DNA of 64,000 nt from a virus: the IMG/VR virus record IMGVR_UViG_3300045921_000950, positions 30,584 to 94,583 of that record; one strand, written 5' to 3'. This document shows positions 8,700 through 17,876 of this stretch, piece after piece. Under the pieces are notes generated by a model. It saw only the letters and a list, made by a program, of their open reading frames with translations. It was not told the DNA's origin and searched no databases. A program made the translations under genes and the position numbers. Positions within the stretch are counted from its first letter, which is position 1, and every line of letters starts with the position of its first letter.

Positions 8700-9238
8700 G
8701 AGTCACCTGCCCCTCCGAGGCCAAGCCACGCCTCGGCCATAGCGAGCGCTTGCAGCGCCTCAGCAGGGACGGTGATTGCTGGGTCCGCTGCGAGTTGCCG
8801 CACGATCCGCACCGCGTCGAGCAGGGCTGTCCGCACGTCCTCCACCTTCCCCACGACGAGGTGTCCATGCGCAGCCGAGAGCGCGGCGTGGGCGAGTTGG
8901 AGTCGCTGGCTCCGGACTTCGGCCGCACGGAGGTCCTTCGCCGAGTAGCCGACGTGCTCGAGTTCCGCCAATCGTTGGTCCTCGACGGTATCGATCGCCG
9001 CGAGGGCCAGGCGAGCCGCGTCGTACGCAACGCGTGCTGGGCTGCCGACGCTCGCCGCAGGCGCGGTCGCTGGCCCGGGCGGGGTACACCCGACGGGCAC
9101 CACGAGCAGCAGGGCAACGGCGGTCACCAGGAGACCCACCAGCGCCCGCACGTAGTAGGCGAACCGCGGCCAGAGCGTGACGCGCCACAGTGCGCGAGAG
9201 AGCCGGCGCTTGCGGCCGACGGGGGCGGCTTGCGTCAT
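8696..9238 (-). CDS. Spanin-like lipoprotein/membrane protein of the lysis cassette
   Basis: 180 residues. After a basic N-terminus a hydrophobic segment ends in a lipobox-like VPVGC (Cys about 51) and a Pro/Ala linker, followed by a helical domain of about 120 residues. It overlaps the holin gene by four bases and lies two genes before the endolysin. That context and the lipobox suggest an outer-membrane spanin component or a lysis lipoprotein. The unusually long basic leader (about 30 residues) means it could instead be a simple membrane-anchored protein. Confidence 0.65.
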   Translation of the reverse strand: MTQAAPVGRKRRLSRALWRVTLWPRFAYYVRALVGLLVTAVALLLVVPVGCTPPGPATAPAASVGSPARVAYDAARLALAAIDTVEDQRLAELEHVGYSAKDLRAAEVRSQRLQLAHAALSAAHGHLVVGKVEDVRTALLDAVRIVRQLAADPAITVPAEALQALAMAEAWLGLGGAGDS

Positions 9239-9639
9239 CGGAGCAACCCCTCGTTCTTCGCCCTGACCAGGGCAGCCTCGACGTGGAGACGGAGCAGGGC
9301 GTCGGCGTCCTGCGACACGCGCTGAAGCTCCGCGAGACCGGCGGAGCCGAGCTCGACCTTCGCCGCGCTCACCGCGAATTTCAGCGCCTCGGCGGCGTCG
9401 AGCGGGTCGAGGGTGCCGTCTTCGCTCTTTTCCTTGAGCTTCTCGACGAAGGTCTGATGGGTCGTGAGCACTGCGGTCGCAGCGGCTCGCTCCACGCGCT
9501 CCAGGATCGCGCGCTGGCGGTCGGTGCCGAACCGCTGTGAGAGGAAGTGCCCGGCGCGGGTGATGCCCACGAACAGAATGGTGCTCAGGAGCACGCCGAG
9601 CGCCTCCAGCACCTCGGGGGTGAGGATCTCTTTCAACAT
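9235..9639 (-). CDS. Holin of the LLH-like superfamily
   Basis: 134 residues: an N-terminal transmembrane helix (about 10-30, VLEALGVLLSTILFVGITRAG) and a long amphipathic cytoplasmic helix region (FVEKLKEKSEDG, AAEALKFAVSAAKVEL). One-helix holins with this plan (Holin_LLH/phage_holin_6) are common near amidase endolysins. Predicted to form membrane lesions that let the endolysin reach the wall. ATG follows GGAG. Confidence 0.7.
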   Translation of the reverse strand: MLKEILTPEVLEALGVLLSTILFVGITRAGHFLSQRFGTDRQRAILERVERAAATAVLTTHQTFVEKLKEKSEDGTLDPLDAAEALKFAVSAAKVELGSAGLAELQRVSQDADALLRLHVEAALVRAKNEGLLR

Positions 9640-9694
9640 GGGGGTCTCCAAGTGGAGGTAGGGCTCCGCGCGAAGGGGCGCAGGGCGGGTGAGT

Positions 9695-10075
9695 TCAGCG
9701 GACGCGTGGATTGGCGCCGTTCGGGTTGCCGTTTCCGGGCGCTCCGTCGGGCGGTCCGCCGCCGGGCGGGATCGTCGCCGGGCCTCGCTCGATGGCGGCA
9801 CGCGCTGCGGCGCGGGCCCGTGCCGTCCCGCGGGTCTCGAGGAGGTCTGCGTGCTCGCGCTCGAGCAGGTAGGTCCCGTCCGCCTCCGGCTCGCGGTAGG
9901 TCCGAGTGCCGCCTTCGACGCGCACGAACTCGCCGCCGGACCCCGGCTGGAGCCAGGCGTCATCGACCGGTGTGCCGTCGGGGCGCTCGCCGTGGAGGTG
10001 CGGGAGCCCGAGCGCCACGTCCACGGCAGCGCGGACGTACTCGGCATCCTCGGAGGTGACACGCCCGCGGCTCAC
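9695..10075 (-). CDS. Unknown virion-region protein
   Basis: 126 residues, GTG start overlapping the LamG fibre stop (GTGA). The N-terminal half contains a compact acidic domain (SEDAEYVRAAVDVALGLP, DDAWLQPGSGG). The C-terminus is a low-complexity Pro/Gly/Asn tail. No family recognised. It lies between fibre and lysis genes. Confidence 0.65.
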   Translation of the reverse strand: MSRGRVTSEDAEYVRAAVDVALGLPHLHGERPDGTPVDDAWLQPGSGGEFVRVEGGTRTYREPEADGTYLLEREHADLLETRGTARARAAARAAIERGPATIPPGGGPPDGAPGNGNPNGANPRVR

Positions 10076-12243
10076 GCTGCCTGCCTCAGGAAGAAGTCGC
10101 GCATGGCTGCGGCCTCGCCGCGATTCGTCGCGCGATTCACTGTCACGAGCCACGAGTGCTTCATGGAGTCGCCGCTCGTGTTCCTGCCGATCTGGAAAGT
10201 ATTGAACGTCGTTGGGTTACCGACCGAGTCGGACTGCACGTTGATCGTGGAGTCCACCTGCGTGAAATTGAACGTGCTCGAGGCGGCGCGGAACGTGGTT
10301 CCTAGGAAGCGTTGCGCAGAGCTGGCAGCGAGGAAACCAGACGATGTGCCCAGGGAGTTGGCGTCGTTGTACCTCCACACGGCCCAGTTATTCGCCGTCG
10401 AAACGAACAACGTGTGCTTGGCGTCGCCCCCCGAGTTCTGCAGGCGGAACGCCCAGATCGCGTCCGCGCGCGCCACGTACTCGACCCACTGAAACACCGA
10501 GAACGCCTTGTCCGTACCGCTCGCGAAGTCGGAGTACCCTGCGCCGTTGGACAGAATCGCGCCGTCCAGGAGCACTGCCGTTTGGGTTCCGATCGTGTCG
10601 GGTGTGGCTGTTCCGGTCGTCGTTCCGAGGTGGCGTCCATTGCCAGACGTGTCGTCCCAGCCGAGCACGCTGCCACCGGACACGGTGATCGACGCGGGTA
10701 TATGCAGTGCCCAGAGATCCGTGCCGAAAAGTTCCTGGGGAGTCGCCTCCAGTGAGTGGCGCGCCATGCGCGCGGCGACGGCTTCGCGCTCGGATTGGGA
10801 AAGAGCTGCCCCGAACCCTACCGCCTCGGAGATGAAGCCGAGCATGGTCGAGCTGTTCTGCGCGAGTTGAAGCGTGGCCTGAGGCGTCGATGACGACGGA
10901 CTGGCGATTGTGCCGGTCTGGGCAGGGGTCGCCATGTCGTTCACGTAGATCTCGACGTCCGCTCCGCTCTTTCGTACGGCGATCAGGTAGGTAGTGTGCG
11001 TTGTGATTGTCCCAGCCGCTGTGCTGATCGTCGTGTTCGCGGAGCCGTTCCCGAAAAAGCAGCTCACCTGGCCCGACGGATTGATCCACCAGTACGTACC
11101 TACATTGGCCGCCGCTGAGTTGTACGTGCGTGTGAGCACGAAACCGTTCGTCAGATCATAGACGCGCACTAGGTAGAAGTCCGTGACCGAGCTCGTTCCG
11201 TCGTGCCGCGGCGTGAAACTCGACGCCGCCAATGACGAGAGCAGATTCGCCGCCGCAAAGTAGCAGGCGTTCCCGGCACCAAACGTCGTCAGGTACGGGC
11301 GACTCGCGGCCGTCGCTTGCGTGAGCGTTCCGCCAAGCGACCCTGGGTTCTGTACTGTCTGCAGGCGCCTAACGTCAGAACTGGTACCCGATTCGAGCGT
11401 GGCGTCGGAGCGGTCGAAACTCGCACCCCACGCAAGCGACAGCGGAACCGCGAGCGCAGACATGTCCCAGCGCTCCGCAAGGTACCCCTCCGCTGCGGCG
11501 CGGTCGGGAAGGTTCGTGCCAGCTGGACCGCCGAATACATGAAGCTCCGGCAGCCAGCCAACGACAGGCGTGGCTCCATTGTTCGCGTTCCCAACGACCG
11601 CGACATGAGCTGAGTTGCCTGTGTTGGGCGAGGAGATCGTTCCCGAGGCGACCTCGGACCCGTTCAGGAACACGGTCACCGTGGTTCCGACTACGCGCAC
11701 CGATACCGTGTAGTCGGTATTGGTCGTGATCGCCGCCGCCACCGAGAGCGATAGTGCGGCACTCCCCGAGCCGTTGCCCCAGCGCACCACGAGAGCGCCT
11801 GTGCTTGCGGCGCGCACCTGCATGCCAACAGTGTTCGCGTTGCCGTCGTACGTTGAGAACAGGTCGTTGTTCGCGGCGAGGCTCGTCGTCCGGAACCGGA
11901 GCGTGAGCAGGTAATCGCCCGTGCCGTCGTGTATGAAGCGCTGGTCGCTGAGCGAGAGAGAGGACAGCGCGAGCCGCCGCGTCCCACGAAAGAACGCGGC
12001 GCCGGTTTCGCGGTCGCGCATCGGCTGAGCGCTCGCGGTCGTCTGCGTCCACGCGGTGCCGAGGGAGCCTGTGTTCGGGCTGCTCGCGACGTAGTCCTCC
12101 AAGAACCCGGGCTCGATCGTCGCACCCGCGCCGGTGCCAATGGTCGAATCCCAAACGATCGCCTGGTCGTAGACGGAGGGGTCGAAAGGTGCGGGCGACG
12201 CACCGACGATAAACGCGCTGGTCAGGACCGCTAGCTGCCTCAC
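10072..12243 (-). CDS. Tail fibre protein with three LamG/concanavalin-like modules
   Basis: 723 residues. Three successive beta-sandwich-like units (about 15-265, 275-500 and 505-720) each begin with a phrase of the type TLTQATAASRPYL and carry LamG-like strands such as TTHTTYLIAVRKSGADVEIYVND. LamG/concanavalin-like modules bind carbohydrates, so this is a likely receptor-binding fibre. GTG start overlaps the stop of the preceding fibre gene. Third positions here are less strictly G/C than in neighbours, which may reflect recent acquisition. Confidence 0.75.
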   Translation of the reverse strand: MRQLAVLTSAFIVGASPAPFDPSVYDQAIVWDSTIGTGAGATIEPGFLEDYVASSPNTGSLGTAWTQTTASAQPMRDRETGAAFFRGTRRLALSSLSLSDQRFIHDGTGDYLLTLRFRTTSLAANNDLFSTYDGNANTVGMQVRAASTGALVVRWGNGSGSAALSLSVAAAITTNTDYTVSVRVVGTTVTVFLNGSEVASGTISSPNTGNSAHVAVVGNANNGATPVVGWLPELHVFGGPAGTNLPDRAAAEGYLAERWDMSALAVPLSLAWGASFDRSDATLESGTSSDVRRLQTVQNPGSLGGTLTQATAASRPYLTTFGAGNACYFAAANLLSSLAASSFTPRHDGTSSVTDFYLVRVYDLTNGFVLTRTYNSAAANVGTYWWINPSGQVSCFFGNGSANTTISTAAGTITTHTTYLIAVRKSGADVEIYVNDMATPAQTGTIASPSSSTPQATLQLAQNSSTMLGFISEAVGFGAALSQSEREAVAARMARHSLEATPQELFGTDLWALHIPASITVSGGSVLGWDDTSGNGRHLGTTTGTATPDTIGTQTAVLLDGAILSNGAGYSDFASGTDKAFSVFQWVEYVARADAIWAFRLQNSGGDAKHTLFVSTANNWAVWRYNDANSLGTSSGFLAASSAQRFLGTTFRAASSTFNFTQVDSTINVQSDSVGNPTTFNTFQIGRNTSGDSMKHSWLVTVNRATNRGEAAAMRDFFLRQAA

Positions 12244-13556
12244 GGAGCCTCCGGCTGCGCAGGCGGAACGTACGACTCGACACGAGCCGTCACGCATAGC
12301 GCAATGTTGTGCTCGCTGATGTTCGACGGCTGCAAACGCAGCACCGGCACGTTGTCCACGTGAGTCGTCATGATTCCCACGTTCATTTCGACCAGCTCTG
12401 CCGCGAACAGATCGTTCTCGGAGTCGAAGTCGTTGACAACCGTCTCACTCACCCCGAGGCTCTCGAACGACTCGCGCGCCGTGGCCCCGGTACGGCAGAA
12501 ATAGCGCCGTTGCTCGTGGAACGTGGTGCCGTTCGACGCGGTTCCCGAGACAAGCACCGTGATCCGACATTTGCGCGACGGCGGCAGGACCACGTCGACG
12601 TTCGCCGACGCGGCCGGGGCGATCGTCGTGCTCGTGTCGTGCTGCGGGACCACGCCGTCTCGGTACTGCGCGCCGCCCGAGTTGGTGTACTCGCGGCTGG
12701 CGTCGTAAACCGTCAGGCTCCACTCGTCGACAGCCACGCTGTGCAGCTGCCAACGCATGCCCGGAGCGATCGGCCGATTCCCGTGCACCGTCACGCCCTC
12801 ATCCGGGACGATCGTCAGCGCCGCACCGCCCGCGTGGTAGCCGTTGAGGATCGGGCGCACGCTGCCCGTCGTCCAGCCGAAGCTGGAGTCGGTTCCGAGC
12901 TGCAGAGCGACCGCGCCCGCATTCGTAGTCACGATCAGCGCACGAAGTACCGTCGGCGTGAGCAAGCTCGACGTGCCGGTGATCGTCTGCGGCGCAAGTG
13001 CGTGCGTCGCGTACGGCGACACCTCCCCGCGCCCGACGCTCGCCGTGTAGCGAGACGACGTGCGGACCCAGGCTCCCGTGTCTGAGTCGACGCAGCGGAG
13101 GGTAATCGCCCCCTTCCCGCCCGTCTGCAGGGGCGAGGCGCCGACGAACGACGTATCCCCGTCGATCGTCTGTCCGCCACCGGTGTGCGCGACGGCGACG
13201 CCCGCGTTCCCATCGATGAGGATCTCGATCTCCGCCCCGAGGACCCGACTCGCATCGTCCTGGAGATAGATCACCTGCTGGAAGAAGGCGGCCTCCGCGA
13301 CGATCGTCAGCCGCGTCTGGGCAGGATCGCGGCCGCCGTAGACGCTGGCGTCGACCTGGTACTCGTTGGCGATCGGCTCCTCTTCTTCGTCGAGGCGAGG
13401 GGGGAGGTCGGTGACGAGGACGATGATCTCCGTTGCGCCACGAGGCAGGTTCGCCACCTGCGCCTTCTGGTTCTGGCCGCCAGAGACCACAGGAACGAAA
13501 GCGTTCTCGGGAACTGTCTCGAGCTCCGGGAGCTCAGAAATCTTCACTTGGCCCAT
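12240..13556 (-). CDS. Tail fibre/receptor-binding protein
   Basis: 438 residues. The N-terminus (MGQVKISELPELETVPENAFVPV) is the attachment motif seen in many phage fibres. The middle is beta-rich with a parallel-helix-like feel (TIDGDTSFVGASPL), and the C-terminus forms a separate beta domain. It follows the gp48-like baseplate gene by three bases, which places it at the baseplate periphery. Confidence 0.7.
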   Translation of the reverse strand: MGQVKISELPELETVPENAFVPVVSGGQNQKAQVANLPRGATEIIVLVTDLPPRLDEEEEPIANEYQVDASVYGGRDPAQTRLTIVAEAAFFQQVIYLQDDASRVLGAEIEILIDGNAGVAVAHTGGGQTIDGDTSFVGASPLQTGGKGAITLRCVDSDTGAWVRTSSRYTASVGRGEVSPYATHALAPQTITGTSSLLTPTVLRALIVTTNAGAVALQLGTDSSFGWTTGSVRPILNGYHAGGAALTIVPDEGVTVHGNRPIAPGMRWQLHSVAVDEWSLTVYDASREYTNSGGAQYRDGVVPQHDTSTTIAPAASANVDVVLPPSRKCRITVLVSGTASNGTTFHEQRRYFCRTGATARESFESLGVSETVVNDFDSENDLFAAELVEMNVGIMTTHVDNVPVLRLQPSNISEHNIALCVTARVESYVPPAQPEAP

Positions 13557-13559
13557 GGG

Positions 13560-14648
13560 CTATGCCTCCACCATGATCAGGTCGTCGTCCTCGGTGACCA
13601 GGTCGTCACCGTCTTCGGTGGCGAGGACCGCGACGTACTCCACGCGCGTCACCACCCACTGCTGCGAGGGCTTCAGCTTCTGGATGAACCACTCGAACTC
13701 AGCGCGGCGCGCCGCAGGGATTTGGGCGCGTTCCGGGAAGTTCTCTCCGCCGATGTAGAGGAAGTACCTCCACGCGTCCGGGTCGGCAGGGATCGGAGGG
13801 GGGGCTCTCCGCGTCAGGTCGAGGTTGACGATGTAGCCCGGGTCGTTGACGAGGAAGTCGTTGCAGTACGGCGCCTCGGGTCCGTCGTAGGCTTCCGGAC
13901 AATCCGGATCGGTGTCGTCCTCGCACTGGAAGAGGCCGGTGAGCGGCTGGTCCGCATAGTGCAGCGGGTTGCGGGGAACGCGCGGTAGTTCCGGGAGAAG
14001 CGAGGGCTCCCAGAGGTTGTCGTCGGTGTATTCGACATTCAGAGGGAGCGTCAGAAAAGCGCCGGGCGCTCCAGGGACTTCGACCTCCCACGGCTCCCCG
14101 AACCAGTTCTGAGAGAGCGGGGCGGACCACGTGGCGCCACCGTCGACCGAAGTCTCGATCGTCAGCAGCGGGCCGCCCGGGTCGGTCGGCGCGATGTACT
14201 CGACGACGCGGACACCAAGCCCGGTGAGCTGGAGGTAGATGCCCGATACCGTGATCGTGGGCGGGAGTGTTCCGCTCCCCGAGAGTTCGCTCTCAATGAT
14301 CGGGACGTTCCACCACCACTCGTGGACGTATACGTCGAACCCGGCCGCTTGGAGGACATCCTGGATGTACCGCGGCGACTGCCCGCCGGTGGCCTTCCAC
14401 GACGCATCCAGCGCACGCCTCCTGCGCGAATCGCTCGGCGAAGGCCAGACCCCGAACTGCTCGCACCAGAGTCCGAGCTGTCGGGTAGTCGGAGGGAACA
14501 GGTCGAGGAAGACCTGGTCGACGTAGCCCTTCGTTTCCTGGGGCTGCTCCGCGAGCCCTTCGAAGAAGCGGCGCAGCGTCTTGTCCACGACGATGCGCCA
14601 GGCCTTCCCAGTGGGGAGGAGGGCTTTGATGGTTTCGAAGAGGCTCAT
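13560..14648 (-). CDS. Baseplate/tail-fibre connector, Mu gp48 (YmfQ, DUF2313)-like
   Basis: 362 residues. The N-terminal 120 residues match the Mu gp48 family pattern: ALLPTGKAWR, RQLGLWCEQFGVWPSPSDSRRRRAL, and the ATGGQSPRYIQDVLQAAGF block. The C-terminus is longer than usual and carries extra beta-rich sequence and several Cys. Mu gp48 is a baseplate wedge protein onto which fibres dock. It ends the baseplate series and is separated from the gp47-like gene by a rightward two-gene insertion and one fibre gene. Confidence 0.85.
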   Translation of the reverse strand: MSLFETIKALLPTGKAWRIVVDKTLRRFFEGLAEQPQETKGYVDQVFLDLFPPTTRQLGLWCEQFGVWPSPSDSRRRRALDASWKATGGQSPRYIQDVLQAAGFDVYVHEWWWNVPIIESELSGSGTLPPTITVSGIYLQLTGLGVRVVEYIAPTDPGGPLLTIETSVDGGATWSAPLSQNWFGEPWEVEVPGAPGAFLTLPLNVEYTDDNLWEPSLLPELPRVPRNPLHYADQPLTGLFQCEDDTDPDCPEAYDGPEAPYCNDFLVNDPGYIVNLDLTRRAPPPIPADPDAWRYFLYIGGENFPERAQIPAARRAEFEWFIQKLKPSQQWVVTRVEYVAVLATEDGDDLVTEDDDLIMVEA

Positions 14649-14717
14649 TGGAGCTTGGCCATGGGGCCGGCGTGGGCGTCAGTTGACGCCACCTTGCTGA
14701 GGTTCTCAGCTTGCTGG

Positions 14718-15143
14718 ATGACCAATCACTTGCAGCAGCACCTGTTGCCCGGGGAGCGCGTCCAGCACGTTGGTCGCCTTCACTGGGCGATGTACCTACC
14801 GGGGGCCATCTTCGTGCCGATTCTGATCGGGATCCCGATCGTGCTGCTCCTGTGGATCCGCAGAGTCACGACCGAGATGGTCGTCACCGACCGGAGGGTG
14901 CTCGTGAAGACGGGGCTACTCGCTCGCGAGATCGACGAGCTGCGCCTCGAGAAGGTCGAGTCCGTGCAGGCCACGACGTTTCTCGGGCTCAGCTTCGGAA
15001 GCCTGAAGATCGTTGGTAGCGGCGGAACGTTCCGCGAAATGCACTGGGTCGAGGAGCCAATGGCGTTCCGGAATGCCGTCCAGAACCAGGCAGACCGTCT
15101 GCGAACTCTCAGCAGTGCCGGGCAGTTGCGGGATAGCGCTTGA
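14718..15143 (+). CDS. Bacterial PH-domain (bPH_2/YdbS-like) membrane protein
   Basis: 141 residues reading against all neighbours. LLPGERVQHVGRLHW is the family's N-terminal hallmark. A hydrophobic segment follows (LPGAIFVPILIGIPIVLLLWI), then the bacterial pleckstrin-homology core (MVVTDRRVLVKTGLLAREIDEL, SLKIVGSGGTF). These proteins sit in the inner membrane with a cytosolic PH fold; their ligands are mostly unknown. I chose ATG 14718 because it gives the typical family N-terminus, but ATG 14661 has a better ribosome site (GGAG, 7 bases). It is a cellular-type gene, probably a moron expressed independently of late transcription. Confidence 0.8.
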   Translation: MTNHLQQHLLPGERVQHVGRLHWAMYLPGAIFVPILIGIPIVLLLWIRRVTTEMVVTDRRVLVKTGLLAREIDELRLEKVESVQATTFLGLSFGSLKIVGSGGTFREMHWVEEPMAFRNAVQNQADRLRTLSSAGQLRDSA

Positions 15144-15151
15144 CCACTAGG

Positions 15152-15207
15152 GCTAGTGCCAGCACGCTAGCGAAGATGCCCCCGCGTCGGTGCTAGCGAC
15201 CGGGGGC
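15152..15207. promoter_or_regulatory. Inverted repeats between the two rightward genes
   Basis: GCTAG (15152-15156) pairs with CTAGC (15167-15171). A stronger hairpin GCCCCCG/CGGGGGC (15178-15184 with 15201-15207) continues inward as GTCG/CGAC after one bulged C. No T-run follows on either strand, so this is a weak terminator at best. It may be an operator or attenuator for the metalloprotease gene, whose Shine-Dalgarno begins 20 bases downstream. Confidence 0.45.
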
Positions 15208-15241
15208 GTGGTCCGAATCCAGCTTGAAGGAGAATTCGAAC

Positions 15242-15922
15242 ATGAGAACAGTGGCCTGGAAGGCGCTCCTTGCCAAGGTGGCCTTGGTCGCCGTCGGATG
15301 CGGCGGGGGCTCAGGCTCAACCATCTTGGATGACTGTGCAGAGTGCGGCCAGGAGCACCAGGATGTGGCAGGCGAGTCGGAAGGGGAGACTCACGACCAC
15401 TTCGATCGATATGCACTCTTGGTCCCGGCGGACCAGTTGCAGGCGATAGAGGTGGACCCCGAGTTCGTCTCCGCTGGTGAATGGGAGGCGGTCGACGCCG
15501 CGACCCAGGCCTGGTTCTACGCCGTCCCCTTGCTCCAGATGCCTGTCGTGGTCGGGTTCTCGGAACCGGATCCGGAGCGGCCTGTTATGCGCATCCGGCG
15601 ACTCTCCGGTCCCAGACCGGACAGCAAGTGGGGAGTTCTGAACGGGGCAGCATACGCGGACAGCTCGATCGCTATATGGCCTGACGACATCCAAACCGGC
15701 GAGATCGCGAACACCGTGGCGCACGAGATCGGGCACATCTTCGGCGCAACGCATCACCCAGACGATGCACTCTCCGAGGTTCCCGCGTCGGCCGTGATGC
15801 GGACCCCGATACGGCTCGACCTGAGTTGCATCACTCGGCAGGACCTCGCGCTGCTCTGCTCTCGCCTGGAGGGCTGCGGGGAGACGAAGGCGGTCTGTCT
15901 GAAGATCCCGGGCGTGCGATAG
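15242..15922 (+). CDS. Secreted zinc metalloprotease lipoprotein (metzincin-like)
   Basis: 226 residues. A short signal peptide ends in a lipobox-like AVGC (Cys20), so it is probably an exported lipoprotein, and a Cys pair follows. The catalytic signature HEIGHIFGATH at 161-171 is a complete HExxHxxGxxH zinc site, with a candidate Met-turn at SAVMRTP (Met186). This is the metzincin/matrixin arrangement. ATG 15242 is preceded by AAGGAG at 9 bases; the upstream TTG lies inside that site. It forms a rightward pair with the PH-domain gene and ends two bases from the oppositely oriented fibre gene. It could act on the host surface or in lysogenic conversion. Confidence 0.85.
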   Translation: MRTVAWKALLAKVALVAVGCGGGSGSTILDDCAECGQEHQDVAGESEGETHDHFDRYALLVPADQLQAIEVDPEFVSAGEWEAVDAATQAWFYAVPLLQMPVVVGFSEPDPERPVMRIRRLSGPRPDSKWGVLNGAAYADSSIAIWPDDIQTGEIANTVAHEIGHIFGATHHPDDALSEVPASAVMRTPIRLDLSCITRQDLALLCSRLEGCGETKAVCLKIPGVR

Positions 15923-15924
15923 AC

Positions 15925-16683
15925 TCAAGGGACAATCGGGTCGATGCGCCGCAGTGAGACTCTCGTGCCCCACACTCCTCCGACCACATCGACGTCTCCT
16001 CCTGAGTTTTGGCTGGCCCTCACCTCGATATAGTCGGCGGCGGTGAGTGGAAACTCCATGCACCCAGAGAGCAGGGCGGTGGTCGTGGTGGCGACCCGGG
16101 TCGAATCTAGCGTCCCAACCGACGAACCGTTGAGGTACAGAGCGAGATTCCGGAAGCCGGCAGCCCCCGAGCCGAATGGAACGCGCCAGGACAGGAGGTA
16201 GTACCCTGTTGCCGGAGCGACGAGGCGTTGGGTATTCGAGGAGGTGCTGTGATAGTCGCCGACGTCCCAACTCTCCGAGTTGAAAGTGATCGCTGACTCG
16301 ACCTCGCTCGAGAGCGTCTGATTAGCCGACTTGTAAAGGGAGCAACCGCTGAACTGGTTCTCAATTGCTGCCGTGATAGCAGCATTGCGCGCTGTAACCT
16401 CGTTCGCGAGGAGAGTATCTACCTGGCCGCGCCGGTAGAAGATGGCCAGAAGCGCACCCAGGTACTGGGATACGTTGGCCGTGTCCGGGACTTCGCTCGG
16501 CGCGATGTCCGCGTCGACGAGCAGCGCCTGCAGGAAGCCCTGCAGGTCGTTGACCCAATCGCGCTCGAGCGGGAACCCGGTTCCGTCACCGACGGCGGTT
16601 GCGTTGCGCGCCTTGCCGTAGGGGTAGGCGGGGTCCGTGGTGTCGACGCGGATCCCGTAACGCTCTCTCAGGTCGAGTGCCAT
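15925..16683 (-). CDS. Tail fibre protein next to baseplate J
   Basis: 252 residues. The N-terminal domain (YGIRVDTTDPAYPYGKARN, GTGFPLERDWVNDLQGFLQALL) is found in fibres that follow gpJ-like baseplate proteins. After a short helical stalk (about 85-110) the C-terminal 130 residues are a jelly-roll-like head (ATGYYLLSWRVPFG, NLALYLNGSSVGT) resembling C1q/TNF-like domains of fibres. Predicted short trimeric fibre or its base. Confidence 0.75.
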   Translation of the reverse strand: MALDLRERYGIRVDTTDPAYPYGKARNATAVGDGTGFPLERDWVNDLQGFLQALLVDADIAPSEVPDTANVSQYLGALLAIFYRRGQVDTLLANEVTARNAAITAAIENQFSGCSLYKSANQTLSSEVESAITFNSESWDVGDYHSTSSNTQRLVAPATGYYLLSWRVPFGSGAAGFRNLALYLNGSSVGTLDSTRVATTTTALLSGCMEFPLTAADYIEVRASQNSGGDVDVVGGVWGTRVSLRRIDPIVP

Positions 16684-16687
16684 AGGT

Positions 16688-17872
16688 TCAGCTCAGGGTT
16701 CCCAGCCGGGCCTTCTGGCCCGGCGGCAGGGTGTACTCGGTGATCGGGTTTCCGTTCAGCTGCAGCTCCACCGTCGCTGCGGTTGCCCCCTCCGCCTCCG
16801 CCACGCCCATCACGATCCCCGCGACCGCGCCCTGCGTGATGCGGTCCAAACGAGGCAGAGGCGCTAGCCCCACGATGTAGGGTTCACGCGCTCGAAGGTA
16901 GTCGTCGACGCCCTCGGCGATGGCCTGGAGGACCGCATCCTCGTCTGCAGCCTCGAGCCCACCGAGCAGCACATCGAACGGCTGCCGAGTGATCGGGTAG
17001 ACGTTCACCGCAGCGTTCGCGGGCCGGCGGCTCGCGAGCCCGTTCAGGTCCGCCTCGATCGCGGCTCGGACCTCTTCGAGCTGTGGCTCGGTCGGGATCC
17101 CGTCTTCGCTTCCGGAGCTCGCCACCGTCGCCTCGACGTAGACGTCGACCTCGCCCGGAGCTCCCGTGTAGGGGTACACGTTCAGGATGCCTGCGAGTTC
17201 CTCGCCCCAGGACTGGTAGTCGGCGTAGGCCCCGCCCTGGGGGCGGCGCTGGAAGCGTCGGAAGACCCGGGCGCGATAGGTGTCGGGGTCCTCTGCGTCG
17301 GCCCCGTCGACGGTCCTCGAGACCACCGTCGCGCGGCGCTCGATGTTCGCGAGCGGGTTGGCAAACTCCAGGATGTCTCCGGGGAGCAGATTGCCGATTG
17401 ATCCGGATCCGTCTCCTCCCTGACCGTCGCCCGATGCTCGCACCGTGACCTGCACGACCGGGGCGTCCAGCGCGACGGTTCCTACCACCTGGTAGATCAC
17501 CTGGCTGGCAGGGGAGACGAGCTGTGTCCCTGCCCGGAGGTCGTCGATCTGATTGCGGACAGTGACGTCGACGACGTGCTCGGCCTGCGTCGCCTCCACC
17601 GGGTCTCCGACGCCGACGAGTCGCCCCCACTCCACAAGCGGACGGATCCGCCGGCCGAGGATGACCGTCTCCTCCATCGAGGCATGCGCGACGAAGAGTT
17701 GGAGGAGGATCCAGCCAGCGTACTTGAAGAGCAGAACGGTGACCGCCGCGAGCACCTTCGCGAGCACGTGGACGAAAGCCTTCGGGAGTAGAGGGAGGTC
17801 CTCTGAGAGCTTCGCCTCGAGCTGTGCGACGATGTTCGTCGTGAGCTCTTGGACTGTGGGCTGCTGGATCAT
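16688..17872 (-). CDS. Baseplate wedge protein, gpJ/Mu gp47 family
   Basis: 394 residues of the Baseplate_J family. Diagnostic stretches: RAGTQLVSPASQVIYQV, VTVRASGDGQGGDGSGS, LLPGDILEFANPLANIE, and the region DPDTYRARVFRRFQRRPQGG, followed by typical C-terminal strands (NVYPYTGAPGEVDVYV). With gp46- and gp48-like proteins it builds the wedges around the hub of a contractile tail. It lies four bases from both neighbours in Mu order. Confidence 0.92.
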   Translation of the reverse strand: MIQQPTVQELTTNIVAQLEAKLSEDLPLLPKAFVHVLAKVLAAVTVLLFKYAGWILLQLFVAHASMEETVILGRRIRPLVEWGRLVGVGDPVEATQAEHVVDVTVRNQIDDLRAGTQLVSPASQVIYQVVGTVALDAPVVQVTVRASGDGQGGDGSGSIGNLLPGDILEFANPLANIERRATVVSRTVDGADAEDPDTYRARVFRRFQRRPQGGAYADYQSWGEELAGILNVYPYTGAPGEVDVYVEATVASSGSEDGIPTEPQLEEVRAAIEADLNGLASRRPANAAVNVYPITRQPFDVLLGGLEAADEDAVLQAIAEGVDDYLRAREPYIVGLAPLPRLDRITQGAVAGIVMGVAEAEGATAATVELQLNGNPITEYTLPPGQKARLGTLS

Positions 17873-17876
17873 GGGC

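Noticed and set aside
15178-15207. Rho-independent terminator of the PH-domain gene
   Set aside because: Stable stem, but no T-run follows on either strand; kept only as a regulatory hairpin.
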